DNA of 32,447 nt. Origin: an uncultured Hippea sp. (GTDB lineage: Bacteria; Campylobacterota_A; Desulfurellia; JAADFJ01). The notes under the pieces were generated by a model, which was given only the letters and a program-made list of their open reading frames with translations, was not told the DNA's origin and made no database searches. Where the stretch lies: positions 1 through 32,447 of the forward strand of contig CAJVZA010000015.1 in the NCBI GenBank assembly GCA_913009315.1, read 5' to 3'. Positions within the stretch are counted from its first letter, which is position 1, and every line of letters starts with the position of its first letter. The position numbers and the translations under genes were made by a program. This document shows, piece by piece, positions 14,797-22,604 of this stretch.

Positions 14797-15510
14797 GGAG
14801 AGAAAGGCGCAGACACGCAAAATGGACACAGAACATACTGTCCTAAATTTCGTCATATAGGCACAGAACCCCCTCAATTTCGCATTCCGAGGCATCAGGT
14901 AGGGGTAAACACGTCTATCGCAAAACAGACGCTAAAAATTGACTGTTGACGATTTTGCGCAAAAATTGGGTATCAGTAGGCAGGATCATGATATTGGGGG
15001 GGGGGATAATGTGAGATAAAAAGATGGAGTTCATTGTAGGGCTCGGTAGGATTAAAGAATAAGATGGCCTGCATTGGCTACGCTACGCTTGCCAATTCCG
15101 GAAGGGGGGAGAAGATACGCAGATGGACACACAAAACTTACTCAAAATCTGGAGCAAAAAAAACATAAAACGGGCAAAAAAGAGCAGCAAAATCCTGGTA
15201 TCAGTAGGCGAGATGAGGTGAAGGTGAGTATGAGGTGAAGGAAGAATGGCCTGCATTCGCTTTGCTCATTCCGGAAGGGGGAAAAAGAAACAACTACCCT
15301 GCATCAAAAGGCAGGACGGCACGGGTGAGAATGACGATACGGGATAGAAGATGGCCTGCATTGGCTACGCTACGCTTGCCAATTCCGGAAGGGGGGAGAA
15401 GGATGGCGGATAATAAGCTGATGTTGGATGGAATAGCTGATATTGGAATGGTGGAAGATAAAGATGGAAGATGGCCTTCGCTGGCTTTGCCAGCTACGGA
15501 GGGGGGGGGA
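14753..15510 (+). repeat. Five hairpin units, each ending in a G-tract
   Basis: Units start near 14753, 15062, 15243, 15351 and 15469. Each begins GATGGCCTGCATTGG or a variant. Three carry the stem ATTGGC...GCCAAT, one (15469) carries GCTGGC-TTT-GCCAGC, and one (15243) is degenerate. Four are followed by GGA and 5-9 G, while the first has GGAAAGG instead. Spacing is irregular and the units are palindromic, which excludes a CRISPR array. They look like REP/MITE-type repeats or binding sites. Confidence 0.7.
15287..15391 (+). repeat. ~100-bp direct repeat, copy 2
   Basis: Second copy of the segment at 14693-14796, near-identical. It differs mainly by ATATGGGATGG versus ATACGGGATAG and by three extra bases in the hairpin loop. 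Confidence 0.85.
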
Positions 15511-15679
15511 AGAGAGTAGAACAAAAAAAGGAAATAATATGCGCAAAAAGGAAAACAAAATGTGCTCACCTGCCGCGAGGCTATCATGAAAGAATTTATC
15601 AGATCAGGAAAAAATGATAATAAAAAAAGCGTGCAAGCTTAGGGGGGGTTATATAGAATAGTTAATATCTGTTTAACCT

Positions 15680-15733
15680 GGCAAGCCGGTGCTTGGGGGC
15701 TTATAGCTTTAACCACCCAAACACCGGCTTGCC
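15680..15733. other. Large inverted repeat (12 + 5 bp stems)
   Basis: GGCAAGCCGGTG (15680-15691) pairs perfectly with CACCGGCTTGCC (15722-15733). Inside it, TTGGG (15693-15697) pairs with CCCAA (15716-15720) around an 18-nt loop. There is no U-tract on either side, which argues against a simple intrinsic terminator, although it lies just beyond the end of the 158-aa gene. It could be an oriT hairpin or a bidirectional transcription block. Confidence 0.65.
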
Positions 15734-15750
15734 GGTAACTCGATTTTGCC

Positions 15751-16227
15751 TTATTTATCTGAGATAATATTATGTATCTTTATTATATCTCTAAATACAC
15801 TCATATCAAAATTTAGAAAGTCTATTTTTCTATCAATTATTAATTCTTTCATTCTGTTTTCGGATGTGCCGAATATGTTGCAGACACCGGTTAACAATTT
15901 TTTTCGTTTCTGAAATGTTCGGCGCGCATTTGAAATACTTTTTGAGATAGACTTTCTTATTACTCCGAAATACCTTGTATTTTCGGCAATCGAATTTCGG
16001 ATGCTTGGATACATTTTGAGAATAAATCGTTCAGCAGAATGGAAATCGTTAACAACATTATTCCTATTGCAACCTGGATATGTGTACTCAGGTATCCATT
16101 TTTTTGTCATAGACTGCATTATCATTGTCTCAATCCCCTCTTCCCTTTTGCGTGTTTCCTCGTATGTGTAGATTCTTGCTTCAATTTTTGCTATTTCTTT
16201 GTCTTCATCCGTCATGTCGTCTTCCAT
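15751..16227 (-). CDS. Unknown protein downstream of the coupling-protein fusion
   Basis: A 158-residue protein, ATG start with AGGAG upstream, 17 bp after the 1336-aa gene on the same strand. The N-terminal third is acidic and helical (DEDKEIAKIEARIYTYEETR). The middle is basic (KSISKSISNARRTFQKRKKL), and the end is strand- and helix-mixed. No signal peptide and no recognised family. Its position at the end of the relaxation/coupling operon and beside the repeat-rich region suggests a relaxosome accessory protein, by inference only. Confidence 0.6.
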   Translation of the reverse strand: MEDDMTDEDKEIAKIEARIYTYEETRKREEGIETMIMQSMTKKWIPEYTYPGCNRNNVVNDFHSAERFILKMYPSIRNSIAENTRYFGVIRKSISKSISNARRTFQKRKKLLTGVCNIFGTSENRMKELIIDRKIDFLNFDMSVFRDIIKIHNIISDK

Positions 16228-16244
16228 TTTAATACTCCTTTTGT

Positions 16245-19200
16245 TTAATACTTAATTTTATATATGTTTTTGACAATGCGTGTAGATTCTTGCTTTAATT
16301 TTTTGAATTGTGCCTTTTCATTGTCGGTAAAATTGAATGCTTTTTCTAATACAGGGATATAGTATCCTGTCGCTAATTTTTGACCTTTTTTGTTGTATAA
16401 AAAATATTGTTTGCTGAATTTTTCATGATCTATTTCATTGCCAATATATTCTTTTAATTCCAGATTATTTTTAATTGCAAGGGCAATTCCGTTTCGTTTT
16501 GCAACCGATTTATTTTGTTCGACAAAATCATGTTTCCCTTTTTGTTCTGCAATTTCCGTTGCTATATCAGCGATCAGTTCCGGCATGACATACACACGGC
16601 CGTCTCCAATATATATAGCCCTTACGAAATTCTTTGTTCCCGTTATTATGTTTGTTGATTTTTTGATCTCATCAAGGATTGTCCCAATGTCCTTTTCGTC
16701 TATCCAACTTATTATTGGTTCGGATGTTCTTTCCGTATCTGAAATTTCCTTGTTATTTTTTTTTGCCTGGAACTGTTTTATAGCATTTGTAACCTCTTTT
16801 GCTCGTTCCGGGTGTTCTGCTTTGTATTTCTCTAACTCATCTTCTCGTGCTTTTGCATCCGCCTGTTTTAACGCTTTAAGCTCAAGCGAATCGGGTTGTT
16901 TCGGGTTTTCCCTGTTATGATGATTTGATATGGCAATATTTTTGATATTGAACATAGTTTCATTTTTTATCAATTTTAACACAACCGCAATTGATAAAAC
17001 GGGATGAGCAAGTGTCTGGGCTGTAAAATCGCCTTTATGCTTATATATTTTGTTTATTTTTCCTATGTCATGAGCAAGGGCGACTATGTATATCATCGCT
17101 TTTACGCTTGGTAAAAGCTTTCCTTCTTTGCTTGTATTATCTTGCCGCAGAGCTTCATATATGGGAACTATATTATTTGCAACATCGCAGGTATGCTCTG
17201 CGAGTGTTATTACGCTTAGGATATTGTATGTCGTTATCGTGTTATCTTTTTTCTTCACATAATCAAACTCCTTTCCTTTAATAGACGAGCAATCTCCGTA
17301 TTTATCCAGCAGTCCGAGCAGATAAGCAATGGCTGTTTTCTGCTCATTGTTCTGCATTACAATTTCAAGGGGTTTTATTTTTTCATTGTAAAATTTCTTT
17401 ATATACGGATTTAAATAACTGCGGTTTGATATGTCAATTTCTTTTAACAATTTATCAATTAAATCAAGCTCATTTTGCTGTTCATCTGTTGCCGTTTCAT
17501 CCTTGTCTAATATACTTGCCTGTTCTTTTTCTTCTTCGGCCTTGGCGTATTCGGCGGGATGGGAAGTTGGATCGTTGTCCTTTTTGAGCTGGCTTAAAAG
17601 CCATGGAATATATTTGTCGGTGTGATTTATTATTTCTTTTTTGTAATTTAGGCTGCCGGGCACGAATATATTAAAAATATTTGTTAATTGCAAAATCTTT
17701 CTTAATACCTTAGAACGGCTTGGCAGATCCGTATAAGATATAAATTTAAGGACAGCATACGCAAACAACAGTGCAAGTATGCTTATTTCCACCGTAAATG
17801 TGAAGTGAAATGATTTTGCAAATTGAAGCAACTCAAGCCTATACAGCTGAATATGAAGCGACAGAAGCGAATGCGAGTCAATTTTGGTGTATATAACAGA
17901 GAAAATCGGTATAGCCAATAAAAACAGCGCAAGAAAGATAGCCGGTTTTGCTATTAGTTTTTTTAATTTATATTTTCTTTTTACTCCATTGGCAAACGAG
18001 TTGTATGTTTCCGTCCATTTTTTTGCCCAATGTTTTGTTTCATCCATCCATAGCTGCGACAATGCGCTAAGGTTTATGGTATTATCGGATTGTTTACCTT
18101 GCTCTTGTTTTTTGGTTACTCTATCCGGTAAATTTATCTCAGGCAGATCAATATGATATTTAACAGGCGTTGCATTAAGCGTAAGTCCTTTAAACTTACC
18201 CTCATAAGTAAACAGATAGAACTCACGCTTTTGAAGTGTTGTAAGATCATCCGACACTACAAGAGGTTCTTCGACTTCCCTCACCGTAATACCGCCGCCA
18301 AGTGATAATATTGAACTAAACCGTTTCTCTTTGCCGGAATAATCAGATACATACTTTGCGGTATCCGGGTCATTTACACGCATGAATATCTTTGTGTTCG
18401 TGTTATCTAATATTTTTCTTGCAAAAGGCTTGCCGATTTCAGCTTCCAGATCCGAGATTGACTGAGTGAATGCGTGTATCATCACATTTGCGCCGCCGGC
18501 TTTGCTGAACATCTCCTCTATGCCGAGATACATAAGGGCGGCTGCCTCATCCATGTAGATTGCAAGCGGATTTTCAAGTGTTTTTCCCGATGCGTATAAT
18601 CTGCCGATGAAACTTTGTATCATCGAAATCAGCACCCTTGAAATCGTGCCTGCCGTTTTTCTCGTCAGCATACTTCCCGTCTGCGCAACAAGTATAACCT
18701 TCTTGCCTTCTGTCAGCCTTTCGATAAACTTATTGGCGTGAACGGTTCCTATAATGTCGCCGGCAGAACCGGTTGAGAGTGCGGTTAAAACGGTTCTCAA
18801 TGATGATGACACCTTTGCGAAATAATCTTGAGGCGATTTGACTATCTGATTTAGTGTTACAAGTGTTTCCTGCGCTCTTTGCGATTGGTTACCCGACAAA
18901 TCAGTAACGAGATCTTGCAATTTGTCTATACTTATATTTTTTCTGATGTCATTGAAATTCATTCTTGTGGGCGTTACATCTTCCTGTCTTAATGTACCCT
19001 TATCTATTTGTTTTTGCTGATCTTCCTTATTTTTTTCTATGAGCGCCATGACTACCGCAAGAGTCGTTTCGTATGCCACATTTATGAAAAATTCTTCTTT
19101 TGCTTTAATACCCGATACGACATGGCTTACTATTTCCTCAGGCATGTAATAATGGGCCAGCGGATCTATTTTATTTGATAGGGGCGGATAGATCGGGTTG

Positions 19201-20255
19201 ATAAAAAACAGATCCTCTGCCCTGTTATTTTCCAATGCGCATTGAACGATTTTCTCTGTAATATCAATATCGCCCTTAGGGTCAAACAGAACAACCGAGT
19301 TTCCCTGCTCTATATCCTGTTCAATCATAGACTCTATCAGCCTTGTTTTACCTATCCTTGTTGACCCGAAGCAAAAAGTGTGTCCGGCTCTGTTTTTATT
19401 ATTAATACGCAGCTCTATCAATTTTTCAGGATGGCCTATTTTGTAGCCCATGCCTAATGTTACAAAGTTGTCCTCCTTTTTAATGTCAGATATGTTAAAT
19501 CCTGTCTTTGTCTGTCTGTTCAGATTTTGTTTTATTTTTATCTTCTTGATTGTGTGCGCCATAAATACGGAAACAAAGGGTATAAGAATGGCAATAATAA
19601 ACACAACTGCCGTTTCTACGGCCAATATGGGAAGTTTATTGTGAAGTATTATTACCATTCCATAAATGATTGCAGGATTATGCGGAGATAAAAAATGTGA
19701 TATTTTGTCAGCCGCATGGGGAGTCAAAAGACCTGCAACTATATTGAACAGGAAAAACACTATAACAAGCTTTATGACAAGCAATAATATTCTGCCCCAG
19801 AGCAGCGAATCTATTGCGCTTTTAGTAATTGAACCAGTGTGATATTTACTCAGATACGAACATATCCCTACCGACATGATAACAGGCGCCAGGCTGATAA
19901 AATAGATTAAGAATTTGAGAGTAACCGGTCCTCTTCCCGGAATATGGCTCAACAATTTGTGCAGAATTACAGGGTCGTATAATATCGGAACAAAAAACAG
20001 GGTTAGAAAAATAAACATCAATCCCTCGGTAAGCCCTGTTTTTATACCGATGTTAAAGAAATTAAGCGAACCCTTAATTGTAAGAAAATCTTTCGATATG
20101 CCCCTGCCGCTGCTTTCCAGCACATAGAACTGCTGAATTTTAGATACAGCGTCTAATATGCCTTGAGGCTTGCTGTTGTTGTTCCCTTTTTCGTCTATAG
20201 GGATAATTACATTGCTTCCACCTGAATCATCTGCCATTTTTTTCTCCTTGTCCAA
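16245..20255 (-). CDS. Fusion of a VirD4/TraD coupling ATPase with an HD-hydrolase (possible MobH-like) domain
   Basis: 1336 residues in one uninterrupted frame. Residues 70-235 hold about four membrane segments. The TraD/VirD4 motor follows: Walker A GSTRIGKT (297-304), LFDPKGD (323-329), Walker B LAIYMDEAA (564-572), and IHAFTQSISDLE (593-604). After about residue 710 comes a second membrane pair (770-790 and 822-842), a charged linker (880-930) and an HD domain: AEHTCDVA (H1021), ALAHDIGK (H1062-D1063), H1084 and NHH (1112-1113). The C-terminal part GDGRVYVMPELIADIA (near 1217) resembles the region after the HD core in TraI_2/MobH relaxases. Coupling proteins pump DNA into the T4SS, and MobH relaxases use an HD-type metal site to nick oriT. 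The HHx motif that usually precedes the MobH HD core is not evident, so relaxase activity is a hypothesis. No other relaxase is seen in the window. Confidence 0.85.
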   Translation of the reverse strand: MDKEKKMADDSGGSNVIIPIDEKGNNNSKPQGILDAVSKIQQFYVLESSGRGISKDFLTIKGSLNFFNIGIKTGLTEGLMFIFLTLFFVPILYDPVILHKLLSHIPGRGPVTLKFLIYFISLAPVIMSVGICSYLSKYHTGSITKSAIDSLLWGRILLLVIKLVIVFFLFNIVAGLLTPHAADKISHFLSPHNPAIIYGMVIILHNKLPILAVETAVVFIIAILIPFVSVFMAHTIKKIKIKQNLNRQTKTGFNISDIKKEDNFVTLGMGYKIGHPEKLIELRINNKNRAGHTFCFGSTRIGKTRLIESMIEQDIEQGNSVVLFDPKGDIDITEKIVQCALENNRAEDLFFINPIYPPLSNKIDPLAHYYMPEEIVSHVVSGIKAKEEFFINVAYETTLAVVMALIEKNKEDQQKQIDKGTLRQEDVTPTRMNFNDIRKNISIDKLQDLVTDLSGNQSQRAQETLVTLNQIVKSPQDYFAKVSSSLRTVLTALSTGSAGDIIGTVHANKFIERLTEGKKVILVAQTGSMLTRKTAGTISRVLISMIQSFIGRLYASGKTLENPLAIYMDEAAALMYLGIEEMFSKAGGANVMIHAFTQSISDLEAEIGKPFARKILDNTNTKIFMRVNDPDTAKYVSDYSGKEKRFSSILSLGGGITVREVEEPLVVSDDLTTLQKREFYLFTYEGKFKGLTLNATPVKYHIDLPEINLPDRVTKKQEQGKQSDNTINLSALSQLWMDETKHWAKKWTETYNSFANGVKRKYKLKKLIAKPAIFLALFLLAIPIFSVIYTKIDSHSLLSLHIQLYRLELLQFAKSFHFTFTVEISILALLFAYAVLKFISYTDLPSRSKVLRKILQLTNIFNIFVPGSLNYKKEIINHTDKYIPWLLSQLKKDNDPTSHPAEYAKAEEEKEQASILDKDETATDEQQNELDLIDKLLKEIDISNRSYLNPYIKKFYNEKIKPLEIVMQNNEQKTAIAYLLGLLDKYGDCSSIKGKEFDYVKKKDNTITTYNILSVITLAEHTCDVANNIVPIYEALRQDNTSKEGKLLPSVKAMIYIVALAHDIGKINKIYKHKGDFTAQTLAHPVLSIAVVLKLIKNETMFNIKNIAISNHHNRENPKQPDSLELKALKQADAKAREDELEKYKAEHPERAKEVTNAIKQFQAKKNNKEISDTERTSEPIISWIDEKDIGTILDEIKKSTNIITGTKNFVRAIYIGDGRVYVMPELIADIATEIAEQKGKHDFVEQNKSVAKRNGIALAIKNNLELKEYIGNEIDHEKFSKQYFLYNKKGQKLATGYYIPVLEKAFNFTDNEKAQFKKLKQESTRIVKNIYKIKY

Positions 20256-20297
20256 AATTCAACCTCTTACATATAAGTTATATATAAAGGGTTGAAA
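20256..20297. promoter_or_regulatory. Shared promoter/operator motif, copy 2 (divergent dyad)
   Basis: The plus strand reads TTCAACCTCTTACATATAAG then TTATATATAAAG and ends GGGTTGAA, so TTCAACC/GGTTGAA flank an AT-rich centre on both strands. It matches the 36-bp motif at 20966 over most of its length. It lies in the 72-bp gap between the divergent coupling-protein and S1/KH-like genes, and could serve both. Confidence 0.6.
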
Positions 20298-20327
20298 ATA
20301 ATGTGATGAACAAAAAAGGATGGATTC

Positions 20328-20960
20328 ATGAATGCAAAAAATCTTAATGACGGCGAAAGACAATTGTTGGAAGATATTATCAATTTATTTCTTGGATATT
20401 ACTATTCGCTGATAAGTATCGATTACAACGGGGATGCGTTTAAGCTGGGCAAAAAGAAACAAGTTATGTTTGAGAGAAAATTTCTAAATAAACATATTGA
20501 AACGCTGAGTTTTGATATTAAAGAAATTATGTCTTTCTTTTCAACACAACGAATTTTTGCAGAGAAAAAGTTTTTGAAACATCATATAATACGGGGAAAA
20601 ATAGCAGGTAGGCGTAATGATTCATACATTGTTTCTTTTCGTAATAGCATAATCGGCATCTTGCCCGATCGTCTATCTTTAAAGCAAGATAATTATATGT
20701 ATAAAGAATCCTTTTGGTTTTATGTTCGCAGCGTTAATTTTGATATTGGCAATAATTATCCAATAAAATTAACGCTCGATAGAAAAACTAATATGCTGCC
20801 AATTTTATTACTCAAGAAAAAATATCCAGCTGGAAAATTCAGATGCAAAAGATTTCTCGGCGATAAAAACGTTATATATTCTAATGTTTTTGTTCATGCG
20901 GAAGATATTAAAGCTGTCCAAAAAGATGTCGGTGAAAAAATTATTTTCAAAAAAAATTAA
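20328..20960 (+). CDS. S1/KH-like RNA-binding protein, reminiscent of a NusA fragment
   Basis: A 210-residue protein, ATG start. After a helical N-terminus (1-80), residues about 87-155 follow an S1 barrel pattern: HHIIRGKIAGRRNDSYIVSF, then IIGILPDRLS, FWFYVRSVNFD and PIKLTLDRKT. The next ~50 residues (KYPAGKFRCKRFLGDKNVIY then HAEDIKAVQKDVGEKIIF) look like a KH-type unit. NusA has the same S1-then-KH order. The gene diverges from the coupling gene and lies directly before the pilin operon, so an antitermination or post-transcriptional role for the long tra transcript is attractive. The family call is by pattern only and may be wrong. Confidence 0.45.
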   Translation: MNAKNLNDGERQLLEDIINLFLGYYYSLISIDYNGDAFKLGKKKQVMFERKFLNKHIETLSFDIKEIMSFFSTQRIFAEKKFLKHHIIRGKIAGRRNDSYIVSFRNSIIGILPDRLSLKQDNYMYKESFWFYVRSVNFDIGNNYPIKLTLDRKTNMLPILLLKKKYPAGKFRCKRFLGDKNVIYSNVFVHAEDIKAVQKDVGEKIIFKKN

Positions 20961-20965
20961 AATGA

Positions 20966-21001
20966 CATTTTTTCAACCCCCTGCATATAAGGTATATAGA
21001 G
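20966..21001 (+). promoter_or_regulatory. Shared 36-bp promoter/operator motif, copy 3 (pilin operon)
   Basis: TTCAACCCCCTG followed by CATATAAGGTATATAGAG differs at one of 36 positions from the inverted copy at 14274-14309. A -35-like TTTCAA and a -10-like TATATA can be placed 16 bp apart. The pilin ATG is about 30 bp further on, after AGGAGG. Confidence 0.7.
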
Positions 21002-21032
21002 ACAAGTTCTTTATTTTTTTTAGGAGGTTTTT

Positions 21033-21392
21033 ATGATTTTTGGTCAATGTGTTAATGCAGTTCGCAGAGCTGTGAGATTGAAAAGGAAGGGGAAAGGTAT
21101 GTCACTTATGTCACTTGCAGTTGTTATGAGTAGTTTCATGATGAGCAATACTGCTTTTGCCGGAACGACACCTACTACTACCGATGCTTTTTACAGTTTG
21201 TACCAGCTGATAATTAATTGGGTGAGCGGGGCGCCGGGTATAATTGGAGCGATCGTGATACTGATCGTAGGAGTCTACGGATCTATGTTCGCAGGCAAAT
21301 CTCCGATGTTTTTCTTTGGTGCCGCGCTTGGAGCCGGATTGATATTCCTTCTCCCGGGGATTGCCACCAGTTTGGCAGGAGCAACTTTTTAA
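21033..21392 (+). CDS. traA: F-type/VirB2-like pilin precursor
   Basis: A 119-residue protein, ATG start with AGGAGG. A long basic leader (residues 1-43, RRAVRLKRKGKGMSLMSLAV) ends in the AFA cleavage site, leaving a ~76-residue mature pilin. That contains two hydrophobic helices (APGIIGAIVILIVGVYGSMF and FFFGAALGAGLIFLLPGIAT) joined by the short AGKSP loop, the standard TraA/VirB2 layout. It is the first gene of the plus-strand transfer operon. The assignment rests on size, leader and helix pattern. The sequence itself is diverged. Confidence 0.75.
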   Translation: MIFGQCVNAVRRAVRLKRKGKGMSLMSLAVVMSSFMMSNTAFAGTTPTTTDAFYSLYQLIINWVSGAPGIIGAIVILIVGVYGSMFAGKSPMFFFGAALGAGLIFLLPGIATSLAGATF

Positions 21393-21393
21393 T

Positions 21394-22158
21394 ATGTATA
21401 GAGGCAAGAATATTGCCTTATTCGTTTTGGCTGTAGTAAGTCTCGCTACAGCCTTAACGGCTAATGCAGCAACTGTTTGCAGCGGTATTAATTTGCGGAA
21501 AAACATTAATCTTCCGCCATATAAAATTATTAGTCAAAAACCTGTAATTAACAATTCATTATGCCAATCTATTTTATCAATTCAGACTCCGCGGGGTAAA
21601 CGACCTGTAATTTTTTATTCTACTAAAAATTTTACTTTGGTAGGTATGTTGTTTCATAATGGACAAAATATAACCCGAAATACTCAAGTAAAAGCAGGCA
21701 GCTTACAATTCAAATCGATTTGGGCAAAATATAAAGATAAACTTCCGGGTGTTGTTGCGGCAGTCTATACGCCCAAGCAAGCCCGAAAAGGTCGGATAGT
21801 GTATGAGATAGCCGATCCTAATTGTCCGTTCTGCAAACGAATGAAGATACCGACTAAAAAATTTGCAGACAAATACGGCTATATCGTAAAGTTAATATTC
21901 TTTTCTTTCGAACGTCCGTCAAGTCCAAAAAAAACATCTAATTTTATCTGTGATCATAGAACATTTACTGACTATTTTACAAACGATCTCGGTACTAAAA
22001 CCTGTAAAAAAGGTGATGAATACGTAAAGAAAGCAAATCGGATGGCTCAAAATCTCGGAGTAACCGGCACGCCGACATACATATTCGTTAAAACCGGCAC
22101 AAAACTGGTCGGAGCCAATCCAACAGGATTGGAAAATTTAATGAAAGAAAGAAAATGA
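21394..22158 (+). CDS. Periplasmic DsbC-like disulfide isomerase
   Basis: A 254-residue protein. ATG 21394 is chosen because it lies one base after the pilin stop and begins a signal peptide (cleavage after TANA, residue 25). The thioredoxin fold carries DPNCPFCKRM (C144, C147) and the cis-Pro loop GVTGTPTYIF. The N-terminal ~100 residues resemble a DsbC dimerisation region. Two extra Cys (ICDH and KTCKKGDE) match the second disulfide of DsbC. Such proteins isomerise disulfides in Cys-rich T4SS components and are often encoded in F-type and R27-type transfer operons. Confidence 0.85.
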   Translation: MYRGKNIALFVLAVVSLATALTANAATVCSGINLRKNINLPPYKIISQKPVINNSLCQSILSIQTPRGKRPVIFYSTKNFTLVGMLFHNGQNITRNTQVKAGSLQFKSIWAKYKDKLPGVVAAVYTPKQARKGRIVYEIADPNCPFCKRMKIPTKKFADKYGYIVKLIFFSFERPSSPKKTSNFICDHRTFTDYFTNDLGTKTCKKGDEYVKKANRMAQNLGVTGTPTYIFVKTGTKLVGANPTGLENLMKERK

Positions 22159-22604
22159 GTATAATCAGAAATCAATTTGCATTGTTAATGGGCTTTTTTA
22201 TCGTAGCATTTTTGTTTATTGCGGGATCAGCTTGGGCTTGGGAACCTAAGCTCCCCAATGGAGTACAGGGTCCTGTATCTTGGTATGTCAACGGTAAAAA
22301 CGGCCGCTATTTTACGCCGATTGTCCGGGGCAAAATATCAAGTCCGATCTCCGGCATTGTCAGAACGGATTCCAACTGCACACCGGATAGTCAAGGTCTC
22401 AGTCATTGTTTTAACCGGATCAAATTAATGTCCGGTCAAACAATCACCATTCAAAACACGCACAAAATGAGTAATTTTCGTTGTCTGCATCCGGGTGAAC
22501 GTGTTCGCGTCCGTCCCGACGGATCATCATGGGCAATCATAGAAACACGCTCTTTTGCTATTAACCGGAAAAATTTAGGAGGAATTTGTTATGAGTCTGA
22601 GTAG
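22155..22604 (+). CDS. Secreted protein of unknown function
   Basis: A 149-residue protein whose ATG overlaps the previous stop (ATGA). It has a signal peptide ending SAWA (residue 28). The mature part is strand-rich, with four Cys (NCTPD, HCFNR, FRCLH, GGICYE) likely to form two disulfides. The core GKISSPISGIVRTDSNC with IKLMSGQTITIQ suggests a small beta-barrel. No family recognised. Co-translation with the DsbC-like gene suggests a T4SS envelope component that needs disulfide shuffling. Confidence 0.65.
   Translation: MSIIRNQFALLMGFFIVAFLFIAGSAWAWEPKLPNGVQGPVSWYVNGKNGRYFTPIVRGKISSPISGIVRTDSNCTPDSQGLSHCFNRIKLMSGQTITIQNTHKMSNFRCLHPGERVRVRPDGSSWAIIETRSFAINRKNLGGICYESE

Larger units (their letters stand above)
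14517..15679. other. Long non-coding, repeat-rich region
   Basis: About 1.16 kb with no supported gene. Open frames in it simply read through the repeats. It contains a ~100-bp direct repeat, five hairpin units, G-tracts of 5-10 bases (for example 10 G around 14996-15005) and the repeated phrase GTATCAGTAGGC (near 14970 and 15199). Lying between the two oppositely ordered transfer gene blocks and near the coupling/HD gene, it is the best place in the window for an origin of transfer. Confidence 0.5.

Noticed and set aside
14753-15510. CRISPR array
   Set aside because: Units are unevenly spaced, palindromic and of differing sequence, with no uniform spacers and no cas genes.
14731-15587. Open frames across the repeat cluster
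   Set aside because: They translate the same hairpin repeats in several frames and contain G-tract-encoded Gly runs; no start signal or family.
16438-20127. Plus-strand frames opposite the 1336-residue protein
   Set aside because: They are antisense shadows of a long AT-rich gene, without start signals or domain matches.
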